Positions 12,502-22,791 of a stretch of DNA of 64,000 nt are shown piece after piece. The stretch lies in assembly GCA_910574455.1 (NCBI GenBank), contig CAJSYZ010000007.1, positions 2,487,773 to 2,551,772 on the forward strand, given 5' to 3'. Positions within the stretch are counted from its first letter, which is position 1; each line of letters opens with the position of its first letter. Origin of the DNA: Trichaptum fuscoviolaceum (lineage: Eukaryota > Basidiomycota > Agaricomycetes > Hymenochaetales > Trichaptaceae). The position numbers and the translations under genes are program-made. Below the pieces are notes generated by a model. It was not told the origin of the DNA and ran no database searches. It saw only the letters and a program-made list of their open reading frames with translations.

Positions 12502-15378
12502 ACTAGCGTCCCAAGACCTCTTAGACACACTCTACTCCAAAATTATTGAAAAGTATTCCGACCTTTTTCCTGAAGACATTCCGCACTACGACGACATGCC
12601 TGATGATGTCTATCATCGATTTCGTCTGCGAGAACCCAGCCTCCCCATGAAAGCTCGCACTTACTCCTGCCCCCGCCAACACTACGAGAAATGGAAGGTT
12701 TTAATAGATGGCCACCTTTCTGCGGGACGCATTCGACCATCGTCCAGTCCAGTTTCCTCTCCCTCCTTCCTACTCGCCAAAAAAGACCCGTCCGCGTTAC
12801 CTCGATGGGTGAACGACTTCCGACAACTCAATGCAAATACCATCCCAGACGTTCACCCACTGCCGCGCATCGACAACATATTAGCAGATTGCGCACGCGG
12901 TAAGTACTGGGCCAAGATTGACATGACTAATTCGTTTTTTCAGACCAAGGTCCATCCCGACGATATTCATCTCACTGCCGTCACAACGCCCTTCGGGCTC
13001 TATGAGTGGACGGTTATGCCCATGGGTTGCCGCAATGCGCCCGCTTCTTTCTGACTTCACTCGATTTCCTGGGACACCACATTTCTCGCGATGGCTTGCG
13101 CGCCTCTGATGAAAAAGTCGAGAAAATCAGAGACTGGCCTCGTCCTAAAAATGCCGGTGATGTCCGTTCCTTTCTTGGCATTGTCCGTTTCATTGCTTCG
13201 TATTGCCCCCAGCTCGCGCAGCATACAGCCATCCTAACGCCTCTCACAACCAACGAAGCTCAAAAGACTTTCCCCTCGTGGACCGAAGCACATCAACATG
13301 CTTTCCAAGCTATCAAAGACGTTGTCTTATCCCGCGAGTGTCTTACTTCTATCGATTATAATGCACTTGATAGCAATTTCATTTTTGTCACCACAGATGC
13401 CAGTGACCTCGGCACAGGGGCCGTACTCTCTTTTGGGCCAACTTGGGAAGAGTCGCGCCCCGTCGCTTTCGATTCTCTTCAATTTACAAAACCACAAAAA
13501 AATTACCCCGTTCACGAGAAAGAGCTATGCGCTATCGTGCGTGCCCTAAAAAAATGGCGTACTGATTTATTAGGTACACACTTTATTGTCCGTACGGACC
13601 ATCGCACACTCGAGTCCTTCTCCACCCAGAAGGACCTCTCTCGACGTCAAGCTCGTTGGCAAGAATTTTTATCCCAATATTCATATGAGATCAAATACCT
13701 TCCGGGTCCGGAGAACACCGCCGCCGACGCTCTTTCTCGCTATCCAAGCTTCGTAGCCGCTATCCTCTCTCACACCCAATTCCCGTCACACCCCGTTTCC
13801 TCCCCTTCCCAGCTAGTCGCCGAACTTCCAGTGGCGTCCATCCTCAGTATCACCACCGATAACGACCTTCTTCTCCGCATTCGCAACAGTTACAACCACG
13901 ACACCTTCTGCCGCAAATTGGCAGAGAATCCATCGGCACGAGATGGAGTTCAACTCATTGATGGGCTCATTTACCTTAATGATTGGCTTGTGATTCCGCG
14001 CACTGACAATCTCCGTGAATTTTTCTTTAGACTTGCACACGACTCTCTGGGGCATTTCGGCGCGGACAAGTCCTACGCGGCATTGCGATCCGCATATTAC
14101 TGGCCCAATATGCGCCGCGACCTCGAAGAGTCCTACATCAAACAATGCGACGATTGTCAGCGTAACAAGTCGTCAACTTCCAAGAAGATTGGTCCCTTAC
14201 ATCCCCTCCCGGTCCCCGATCAACGTGGCGACACTGTTTGTCTCGATTTCGTAGGCCCTCTCCCCGAGGACCATGGCTACAATATGCTCCTCACCATTAC
14301 CGATTCTCTCGGCGCCGACCTCCGACTCGTTCCCTGTCGTACTGACGATGACGCTCAATCCACTGCCCGGCTTTTCTTCGACCACTGGTACTGTGAGAAC
14401 GGCCTTCCACTTCGACTAGTGAGTGATCGTGATAAATTATTCACATCACAATTCTGGCGTGCTCTTCATTCCCTTGCAGGTGTAAAGCTCGCTATGAGTA
14501 CGGCCTTCCATCCGCAATCGGATGGTGTTAGCGAACGCTCAAATAAGACTGTCGTCCAAGCACTACGTTACCACGTCGATCGCCATCAGCGAGGTTGGGT
14601 CGCGGCCTTACCTCGCGTTCGCTTTCACCTCATGAACACTGTCAACCCTTCCACGAACTTCTCCCGCTTCCAACTGCATTTGGGTCGCTCTCCTCGCCTC
14701 ATCCCTCCGCTCGTTTCGTACCCTACATCGACATCAGTTCCGGACCTCGATGCTCATAGCATTCTCCATCGTCTCGAGCTCGACGTCGCCGAAGCCCGTG
14801 ATAACCTTGTCCTCGCCAAGGTGTCCCAACGCATACAAGCAGACAAACATCGCGCCCCCGAGGTTCCCTTTCAAGTGGGCGATTTTGTCATGCTTAATAC
14901 CCTCAATCGTCGGCGCGCATATATGCAAGCCGGCGATGGATGCGTAGCTAAGTTCATGCCTCGTTGGGAGGGTAAATACAAAGTACTAAAAGCCTTCCCT
15001 AGTTCTTCCGTCTACGAGCTCGACCTCCCAAACGCGCCCAACTCATACTCCATGTTTCATGCTTCCGAGCTCAAGCCATATCATGCCAACGACCCCGACC
15101 TCTTCCCTGACCGACATTTTCCCAATCCCACACCCGCCGACCCTTCTATGCCCGACGAATACCTCATTGACCGCATTCTCGACCACCGGCCTCGAGGCCG
15201 CGGCTTTCAATACCTGGTTAGGTGGCTCAATCAGGCCCCCAGTGAAGACCGTTGGCTCCCGGGCTCCGAACTTCACGACTGTGCCGCTCTTGACGACTAT
15301 CTTCGGTCCCTTGGACTTGATCCGGACATTCATTCGCATCCCCTCCGTTCCTCTTCTTCCTCTTCCTCGGCCTCTTAA

Positions 15379-15444
15379 TCTTATTCTCGCCCCCTGCATT
15401 TCTCTTGGCACTGTTACCTGTTTTCATTCACTCGCTCTCATATT
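15379..15444 (+). other. Retroelement 3' untranslated region, 5' part
   Basis: Short pyrimidine-rich stretch between the pol stop and the first Helentron-like insertion. The rest of this region resumes at 19309-19343. Confidence 0.6.
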
Positions 15445-18400
15445 CCCGCTACCAACGGTAGCTGGGGTACCTTAGGAAAACGCAACTGTCCGGATTCTCT
15501 GCGAAAACTGATCCAGTCACGTGAAATTTCCTTTATGGGTAAGCGACTTATAAGTCAATTTCGATCACATGCTGATGACAAAGATACGTAGCACCCGAGA
15601 CACCGCGAGATGCAATCCGCCATCGTCGCCAACATTCAACGTGTGTCGTCTTTATTCTCTTTCTTCGGGCTCACAAACAGACACTCCTAATGGCAACGCG
15701 TCCTCGTGAGTTTCATACTGATTTCTCTTTCATCTATTCTACATGTCCCTAACATTGCTAACATTTTGTGTTTTTGTCAATCTTCTACGACTTGACCTGC
15801 CAGGATCTGCCGCCCACCTCGCACTCCGCTTTCTTTGCTCTCCTCCTTCAGCTCACCACACTCATTGTCTCCCAAGACCGTTCGGTGCGGCTCGCAGCCA
15901 GTGTCTATCTCAAGAACACGATCAAACGGCGATGGGAGGATGAGGATTTGCCTTTGGCGGACGCAGAGAAGACGCAGCTGAAGGGCCAGCTGATCCCTGC
16001 AATGATCGTGCTTTCGAGTCCAGCGGACAAGACATTACGAGCGCAGGTTACGGAGGCCGTGTCCATTGTCGCAAGGTACGAACTCCCCGAGCAGTGGCCA
16101 GATCTCATCGATCAGCTCGTCTTTTCACTCTCGCCCGATGCTGCAAATTATCCAACAAACTTTCGAAACTGCCCACTCGATCTTCGTGCTTTGGCGCTTG
16201 AAATAAGCTCGGACTTGCTCTACACGACAATCAGCTTCATTTTGAGCCGCTTCTCGGGCACCTTCCTATAAATCTTCGAACACACCGCCACCAATCTTCT
16301 GAATGGATTGGGAACTGAAGCAATGGCGCAGGCTCAGGCTGTGCTTCTGTCAATCTTCTACGACATGACGTGCCAGGATCTGCCTCCCACCTTTGAAGAC
16401 TCGCACTCCGCTCTCTTTGGCGCGAGCAGGGAGTGATCACTAAGTTCCTTGCTTGGGACCTCGAGAACATGCGCGGTGATCCCGACGATTCGACTTCCTC
16501 TTTCCTCACCCAAATTAAAACTTCGATCTTCGAGCTCGCCGAGCTTTATACGCATCGATACCTGGAGGTCCTCTCGTCTTCGAATACCGTACCAGCATTT
16601 GTCACAGCGCTGCGTTGTGGGGGCTTCTTGGTGGAGGTCAGAGATCTGGAATCGCCTATGACGGACTAATCAGTCAGGGACTAGAGCGACGTTTGCGGAG
16701 AGGGAGACGATCAATGTTTTGATCAAAGGCGTAGTTGTCCCCAATGTCACATTATTACGAGGTGCGCAAACTTTTTCTCTCATCACTCATCTTTTCACTC
16801 AATCTTTCTCGACCCGCAGAGCACGAAGTGGAGCAATTCGAGGACGATCCTCTGTAGTATGTCCGAGTCGACCTTACTTTCGCGGCCTCCTCTTCGTCCA
16901 TCGGCGGACTGACTGCGGAGGGCACCACGCGGCGTCAAGCCGCAGCCTATGTCCTCCGTGCGCTCGTTGCCTCAGGTTTCGAGGCTGAGAGGACCGAAGT
17001 CATCTTGACGTTGATCGGTAACGGACTGGAGGAGTACAACAAAAGGAAGGGAGATGAAGAGAGCTGGAGGGGGGGGGGTGAAAGTGTGTATCTGCTCACG
17101 GCGGTGGCAACGGTTGGTGCAACCGCTCAGGTGAGTGAAGCAGTTCATTCAGAAGGAATGGTGAATAACATTGGCGATCAATAGCAAGGTGTCACAAGCA
17201 TGAATGCTCTTGTGGATGTCATCCAGTTCTTTTCAGCACTTATACGAGGACCTACAGGCTGATGAAAACTCCGTGCATCCAATTTTCCAGGTTGATGCGA
17301 TTCGCTTTATGTACTTCCGAAATCAGGTGCGTGACTATCTTTCAATCACACAAGACGAGCGCTAATCAACTATGCAGCTCACAAAGGAGCAGCTCCTTTC
17401 CGTCCTCCCTCTTCTCGTTTGTCATCTGCGCTCAACGAATTGTGTCTGCTATACGTATGCAGCGACAACCATTGAGCGATATTGTTCATCAAGCGCGGCT
17501 CATCTTTCCTGTGCGTAACGCGATTGCTTGAGGCAAATATCCTCTGACGTTTTCAGTAGCTTCAACCAGGAAGACATTCGAGAGCTTGCACCTGAGATCA
17601 TTAACACATTACTCGCAAAAGTTGAGGCGGGTGGGATGCCGGAGAAAATTGCAGATAACAATTATTTAATTACATGTAAGCTCACTATTTTCTCGAGAAT
17701 ATTCTGTTCTTAATCCTATCTGTGTCACTCTTAGGTGTCATGCATGTTATTCTGACTGCGAGGTTGGCGATAGCCTCAGAATATGAACGACTACTACATC
17801 GTCTTGTCGCTATCCTTGCTGTGATCTGCAAGAACCCAAGCAACCCAAACTTCGACCAATATATCTTTGAGAGTATCTCTGCTTTAATAAGGTGAGGAAT
17901 CTTCAAATCAAAAAATGCAACATGTCCTGATCGTTGATTTATATAAGGTTTACGGTTGGCTCATCGCGTCAAACACTGGCAACATTCGAACAAGCTCTAT
18001 TTGGCCCATTTACAATCATAATGCAACAGAACATCGATTGTGAGCAGCCTCTCTTTCAGGAACTCACAGCAACTGACCCATCATCTATGCAGAATTCATT
18101 CCTTACATCTTCCAGATCCTCTCGCAGATGCTCGAGCTCCACGACGGCAATGTTCCTCCCGATCACCGCTCCATCCTCCCGCTGTTTTCCAGCTCGCACG
18201 TGTCTATAGGCTGGTAGGTGACGAGATGAAGGCAGCACAGATGTTGGCCGTTGCGCGTGACATGTCGTTAAAGAGCCTGAGCAAGATTTAGCGCCTATTA
18301 GCTTAGACAAGGAGACGGCGGGGAGGTAGGTGGGGACGAGATGGACGAAGGGTGATGACACTTGTCAAGCGCTGCGGCGAGAATCTGTGCAATATTCGCG

Positions 18401-18738
18401 GTAACGGTGTGACTAATTTGCTGTACATGGACAAGCATCACCCCTTTACTTCACTTTTCAGCATTGTTGTGCATGCTGTAGCTCTACTTGATAATTTACA
18501 AGTCGTGTGCATTGCTATCATTATGTCTCGGTGGTCTGGGAATCGAAATGAAGGGAGGTCCTGCACAGCCTGTCTTGTACAGGGGAGAAGAGCACACGAG
18601 CGGTCGGCGATAGGACCGCGATGTCAGTGATGCACGGCAGGATTACTGCATTTTCTGCCAATCCGGTGCTTCTTGTACATAACAATTCCTTCTCTCCCTT
18701 CCATGGGTAGCGGGATCTGCTGTGAGGAACTCACAGCC
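15445..18738 (+). mobile_element. Helitron2/Helentron-like element carrying a captured CSE1 copy
   Basis: The left end CCCGCTACC follows TT and forms a hairpin (GCTACC 15448-15453 with GGTAGC 15457-15462). At the right, GGTAGCGGG (18706-18714) is the inverted copy of the left end. It lies just inside a strong terminal hairpin (GCTGTGAG 18719-18726, loop GAA, CTCACAGC 18730-18737). A short inverted repeat at the very 5' tip but subterminal at the 3' end, plus a 3' hairpin and TT target preference, is the known signature of the Helentron/Helitron2 group. It has no Rep/helicase, so it would be non-autonomous. The same end structure repeats in the element directly downstream, which supports the call. 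Exact right limit is uncertain by a few bases. Confidence 0.6.
15600..18290 (+). pseudogene. CSE1: Captured, rearranged copy of exportin CSE1 (importin-alpha re-exporter)
   Basis: CSE1 proteins are karyopherin-beta exportins that return importin-alpha to the cytoplasm with Ran-GTP. The N-terminal signature is clear around 15860-15940 (RLAASVYLKNTIKRRWEDE), followed by SDLLYTTISFILSRFSGTF and VLLSIFYDMTCQDLPPTF. Later blocks include FLAWDLENMRGDPDDS, IKTSIFELAELYTHRY, RRQAAAYVLRALVASGFEAE and FDQYIFESISALIR. Blocks are in the family order but lie in different frames with stops between them, and GT-AG introns are still present, so this is a genomic and not an mRNA-derived copy. About 65 bases around FYDxTCQDLPPT occur twice (about 15776-15840 and 16346-16420), and the first copy is spliced onto N-terminal sequence, so the copy is shuffled. 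The C-terminal half is missing; the last recognisable block is near 18150. Confidence 0.85.
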
Positions 18739-18752
18739 TCTAACTGCTTGTT

Positions 18753-19308
18753 CCCGCTACCCCTAGCGGGTTCTAAAGGCGTACTGATTGTCACTTTTTT
18801 CAGTCAAAACCTTATTTATCACGTGAATATCATGTGATTTTAGTCTAGGCCGGCCTTTCGGTAAATACAAAGTGCCGAACTTAGGTTCACTTACAAGTTA
18901 CTTAAATTGCTTACAATGGATGTATTAAGTTAATTACAGTAAGTTTACTTTGGTCCACACAGTCTCCGTGTCCGGGTTGAGCGAAGCGAGCGCGGCGGAC
19001 AAGGATGCCGCACAGCTTCCTTTTCACATAAAATATCTTGTATAAATTATAATCACTAAATTGGTACTTACAAATTACTTATATCATTCACAATGTATGG
19101 TTTCTGTGCGACTCGGTGTCCGAGAACGGGGGCGCGAGCAAAGCGAGCGCGCCGGACGAGGACGCGGACGGCCTCCTTTCATTTGCATAAAAAAGACTCT
19201 TATAACTTATAATCATTGTCACATATGTATATATAAGAAATTTATACATTCTAAAATGTAATAGAACTACCCAACATTGGTAGCGGGCTCTGCTGTGCAC
19301 CCACAGCG
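18753..19308 (+). mobile_element. Second, short Helentron-like element in tandem
   Basis: Left end CCCGCTACC after TT, within a perfect hairpin (CCCGCTA 18753-18759 with TAGCGGG 18764-18770). Right end has GGTAGCGGG (19279-19287) and then a terminal hairpin (GCTGTG 19292-19297 with CACAGC 19302-19307), directly followed by TT. Same end design as the upstream element, from which it is separated by about 14 bases. No coding region; contents are two diverged sub-repeats. Confidence 0.55.
18881..19225 (+). repeat. Two diverged tandem units of about 170 bp
   Basis: Unit 1 at about 18881-19058 and unit 2 at about 19059-19225. Each has an ACTTACAARTTACTT word, a TTCACAATG/TTACAATG word, then a GC-rich block with GAGCGAAGCGAGCGC or a close variant, and ends in TATAA..TATAATCA. 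Confidence 0.75.
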
Positions 19309-19330
19309 TTCGCAAATAATTTTGTTTTTC

Positions 19331-19343
19331 AAAAGGTGGAAGA
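19331..19343 (+). promoter_or_regulatory. Polypurine tract
   Basis: AAAAGGTGGAAGA directly before the 3' LTR, the expected site for plus-strand DNA priming in an LTR retrotransposon. Confidence 0.65.
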
Positions 19344-19528
19344 GTGTAAGCCTGTTGCTTACATACAATGCATTTTCGGACTTTGTTCCCACGCTTCTAG
19401 CATATATTCGAATACCATTAGAATTAGAACTAGTTATCCTCTCTCTCTTGTACTACATACTCTCGCACTATATACCCTTGTCTAAACTTCTGTCTACTGT
19501 CTGAGTGTTTCCCTCAACAGGGTTTCCA
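19344..19528 (+). repeat. 3' LTR (185 bp)
   Basis: Identical to 6811-6995. It follows the polypurine tract and is followed directly by the second 81-bp block. Confidence 0.92.
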
Positions 19529-19609
19529 GCTAAACGCTAAAGGGCTCGTTTTTCGTGCGTGTCTTCACACGGTGGACTAGGAACGAGTCATCGGCAGCTA
19601 GTAAGCTTA
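19529..19609 (+). repeat. 81-bp direct repeat, right copy
   Basis: Perfect copy of 6730-6810 placed directly after the 3' LTR. Sequence after 19609 (TACTATGTTTG) is unrelated to sequence before 6730, so the identity is confined to the 81 bp. Confidence 0.9.
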
Positions 19610-20083
19610 TACTATGTTTGTAAATACTATGTATGTAAAACGAGCTTGGTGACGCTGGATGCTGTCACTGACCAAGTCGCCGACGGTACTCACTTCTACT
19701 AATCAGGCTCCCACGCTTTGACACTCTGAGGGCGCGCGGGCATATCGATAGTTTGTACCCACATGAACTAGTCTCATCCTTTACTATCGACAACATTAAA
19801 TATGCGTTCATCTAGAGTTAACACGAAATACGTATACAGATTATATGGTGCAACCAATAGTTCGAGATTCAATACAGTACTATACGGTACACGCATATGC
19901 TCTACGGTGCTACAAACTACATTTCATGAACAGGAGTACGTATAAGTATAATTGACCTATAGATTGTCTTCACGGGTTAGGATACTGATCAATAGAGAAT
20001 AAGAGAACAAATAAGACAGAATGTTGTACATTGAAACAAATGAAATGTATAAGGGACACTGGATTCTGGAGAGAACAGACCTA
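19610..20083. other. Intergenic
   Basis: Between the retroelement and the stop of the divergent cullin. I see only the likely 3' flank of the cullin and a short direct echo of TACTATGT (19610 and 19627). No gene. Confidence 0.5.
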
Positions 20084-22791
20084 TCACGCAGTGTAAACAA
20101 ATGTATCCTTCTCTCCGTCCACACGCTCGATGTATTCTTTCTCCAGAAGCGCGTCAATCGCAATCTTGATGTCTGAGATCCTGGGTATGAACCGCCTCGA
20201 GATCTGCGCGACGGTTTCCTGGATTAATGATTGGTTCTGCATCTTCTTTTGCGTTTTCATGATTCTAAGATACAGATACAGGCGATCGAGTGAGCGATTG
20301 AACGGCATAACAACAGAGAAAGACGAAAGAAAACATACCGAACAATCACCGCCTGCAGAGCATATCTCCGCTCGGCCTCGAGAGTCCTTAACATTTCCTC
20401 TGATTCGGACTTTACTACTGTCTTTATCGGCTGGTTCAAGTTCAGTCTGACTTTATTCGCTTTGAAGTCTAGATAATATTGAGCTATCCAGACGCGTCAA
20501 ATAACAAAGTCACTTACTTAGGTTCAAATCATAAGCATCTGCCTCCTTATCATGGAGCAGAATCCTCGCCTTAGCGAGAATAGTGAGCACTTGCTTCAAG
20601 ATTTCCTGGCTGAGTCCAGTGCAGTCCACCAGCTCCTGGAGCGTGAGGCTATCTCTATCGTTGTATTGCACAAGTACAGCCATCTGGTACGTGCTCGTCG
20701 TCAGGATATACTTCCGGGTCGTATAATTGGTATGGATCTCGTTCTTGCTGTACAGCCATAACCAATTCAGTTTCCTACCCGTGTGCTTCTGGCGGTAAAA
20801 TTCTTGAAAGCGGGTGCAAAGCGGAAGAAAGGCTTGCGGGATCCGGAAATTATCAGAGGGAGCGTCGAGAGGCCATATATGCGAACTGAGAACCATAACG
20901 CTGAGATTGGGATCAATGTTATCCGAATGCGAGGTCCCATACTCCTCTTTGAATTGCTTTGTGAGGTCCTTACTCACGGCCAAGTCTTCGGGAAAGAAAC
21001 ACAGCACCAATTTAGTGATTGAACCTCAATATAATATAATAAGAACATTGACGTACCAGTGAACATGCGTTGAAGCTTGTCTGCACACTCGGAACCACAG
21101 ACCACTCTCAATTTGTTGATCACATATGTTTCGACGTCCTCGGATACAGACACCCCATAAAGCAGGCGCTTCGCTAATGCCTCGGTGTAGTAGAATTGGA
21201 AAACATCCTTCTGCCCGATATACCCGACTAAGAAGATCTTAACAGAGAAATACAGTTAGATGTTGTATCCTAAACACAAAGATTGAGAACACCGACCACT
21301 TGATCTAGCGCACGATGAGGTTCATTCTCGGCCAGATCATTGCTCTTGCGCAGCAAGACATCGGCATGCTTCGCCAGAATCTTGGGGCCCTTCGTGCTCG
21401 AGGGACCTGTGAAAGCATTCTGGCTGACTATGCTCTGGAACGCCATATCTAGAGCCCCCAGACTTCTCTCATCCCCAGCGGATATGCGGTTGACTTTTTC
21501 AAGAAGTTCCGCGCGTATCTCGAAAAGCTTAGCGATATACTCCTCAACGCCAACATTATCACTCCCTTGTACACTGACAAAATTTTCGACAGCCAAGAAG
21601 CCCACGGACTTGAGATGTTCTTCAATGCCCTTCCGGATCGATGCCATAATCTCGGGGACATCCGCATAGGATGAATACATGCCCTGTATCATACCCTCCT
21701 CACCGTCCTGCAAAATCTTGTGAACCTGCGCCGCAATCGCCTCAGAGCGCTCGTGGAACAGAACATGCTTACACGCTCCAATGAGCTTCGTGCGGGTGAC
21801 ATCAGCTCTTTGATGACGCAGCAAGCGCATAGTAGGATGCTTTTCTTCCCGCATTAACCACTCTCGCGCCTTCGGGAGATAAGCAACCACCCCGTTCTCC
21901 GCAATGAAAGCGTCGGATGCCGCCATGAAGTATGCCTTTGCCGCATCGATGAATGGTGCCTCGAAATGGTTTATGTAGTTCTCGATTCCGGGCGCCGTCT
22001 TCCAGGAATCCGCGTTTCGTTTGCAAAGATCAATGTATGCGAAGGACTCAGACGCAAGCGTGCAGGGCCTTAAGTCAACCACCTCCTTGGCAAGCTGTTT
22101 CTTTTTCAGTATGGATAAAGCTTCTACTAGTCTCGTCTGGATGGGTTTGAGCATGATTTCGTCCCATTGCATTAAAGCGAGCTAAAACATAATCAACTGA
22201 CTCAGTACCTCTGACTCTACAAGAACATCGGTAATAAACGAAGCAGAAAAGAACATACCGCATACACGTGGTAATATCTGGTTCGACCCGAATCCGAATC
22301 CAGGTTGATCCTGCTCAACTGTCGATTGAATGATGGGAATAACCGCTCGAGATACGAAACGTTGTCTGCATATTTGAGCCATTCCTCTGCATAAAAAAGC
22401 AAGAGCTCTTCATCTGTCAAGAACTCTGAGCCCTTTAAACACTCAACAAAACATAGCAAAACAACCATGACTAGCTGACTCACTGATAAAATAGCCTCTA
22501 GATGCCGCGCAAAATATGTCTTTAAAAGAGTGTACAGCCCGTCGACGAACGGGTTTTCTATATGAATTTGAGAAGAAGTATGACGTTGATAAAAGAAGAC
22601 ATACCTCTATCGCTTACCCTTTTTGTTGTTAGCAGGGAGAAAACCTTGTGATAAAAGGCCATATAATCGTCGTGTGAGAGGTAGCCATTTGTCTTTGTCA
22701 TGATCTGATCTATCAGCTGTCTTAAGGACTGCCAAGCACTGGCAAGCTGAAGCTCAAGTCCTTCAAAGCTCGCTTGCACCGTGTGTGGCAT
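20084..22791 (-). CDS. Divergent CUL1-type cullin paralogue
   Basis: Cullins are the scaffolds of cullin-RING ubiquitin ligases. Eight exons splice cleanly to a 759-residue product: 22605-22791, 22484-22557, 22259-22432, 21297-22181, 21057-21237, 20518-20985, 20339-20468 and 20084-20264 (ATG at 22791; the frame further upstream has only TTG). All seven introns are at the same positions as in the canonical CUL1 at 37651-40384, and three exons have identical lengths. The C-terminal cullin-homology region and winged helix are well kept (SKNEIHTNYTTRKYILT, LTLQELVDCTGLSQEILKQVL), as is the neddylation motif IVRIMK (lysine about 703). The N-terminus is much more diverged: the helix that contacts Skp1 in CUL1 reads YMAFYHKVFSLLTT in place of YMSLYTVSYNYCTSS. 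The gene looks intact, but changed adaptor preference or relaxed constraint is possible. One intron donor (21296) is GTCGGT, a weak site. Confidence 0.88.

Larger units (their letters stand above)
7567..15378 (+). pseudogene. Gag-Pol of the chromovirus, interrupted and RT-deleted
   Basis: Pieces in order: Gag 7567-8600 (first in-frame ATG 7567; the frame is open without ATG back to 7141, so an upstream start may be lost). Gag ends in a zinc knuckle of form C-x2-C-x6-H-x4-C (CLKCRRPFAGHIARDC). Protease follows at 11110-11676 with LIDHGS, a variant of the D-S/T-G active site. RT, RNase H, integrase and chromodomain follow from 12507. Removing 8601-11104 and 11682-12501, each with one target-duplication copy, brings Gag, protease and RT into one frame. 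RT keeps its first block (KIDMTNSFFQ, MPMGCRNAP). Near 13053 the frame breaks and resumes with SLDFLGHHIS, skipping roughly 50 residues including YxDD. RNase H (TTDAS, HEKELCAI, RTDH) and integrase (HHCC; D, D, E in LDFVGP, VSDRDKLF, SDGVSERSN) look whole. Chromodomain: YLIDRILDHR...YLVRWLN. Stop at 15376. Confidence 0.9.
6811..19528 (+). mobile_element. Composite Ty3/gypsy chromovirus LTR retrotransposon, defective
   Basis: Bounded by identical LTRs (6811-6995 and 19344-19528) and about 12.7 kb long. The core is gag, protease, RT, RNase H, integrase and C-terminal chromodomain in that order, which is the Ty3/gypsy chromovirus arrangement. The length is inflated by nested insertions: 8601-11104, 11682-12501, and 15445-19308. 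Without them the element would be about 5.5 kb, a normal size. A purine-rich tract lies directly before the 3' LTR. I could not see a TGG-type tRNA primer site directly after the 5' LTR; self-priming is possible but not shown. Reverse transcriptase is disabled by a deletion, so this copy cannot move by itself. Confidence 0.9.

Noticed and set aside
15743..18291. Functional CSE1 gene
   Set aside because: Frames break repeatedly, one block is duplicated out of order, and the C-terminal half is absent.
20130..22150. Plus-strand frames over the divergent cullin
   Set aside because: All are antisense to exons that form a complete cullin.
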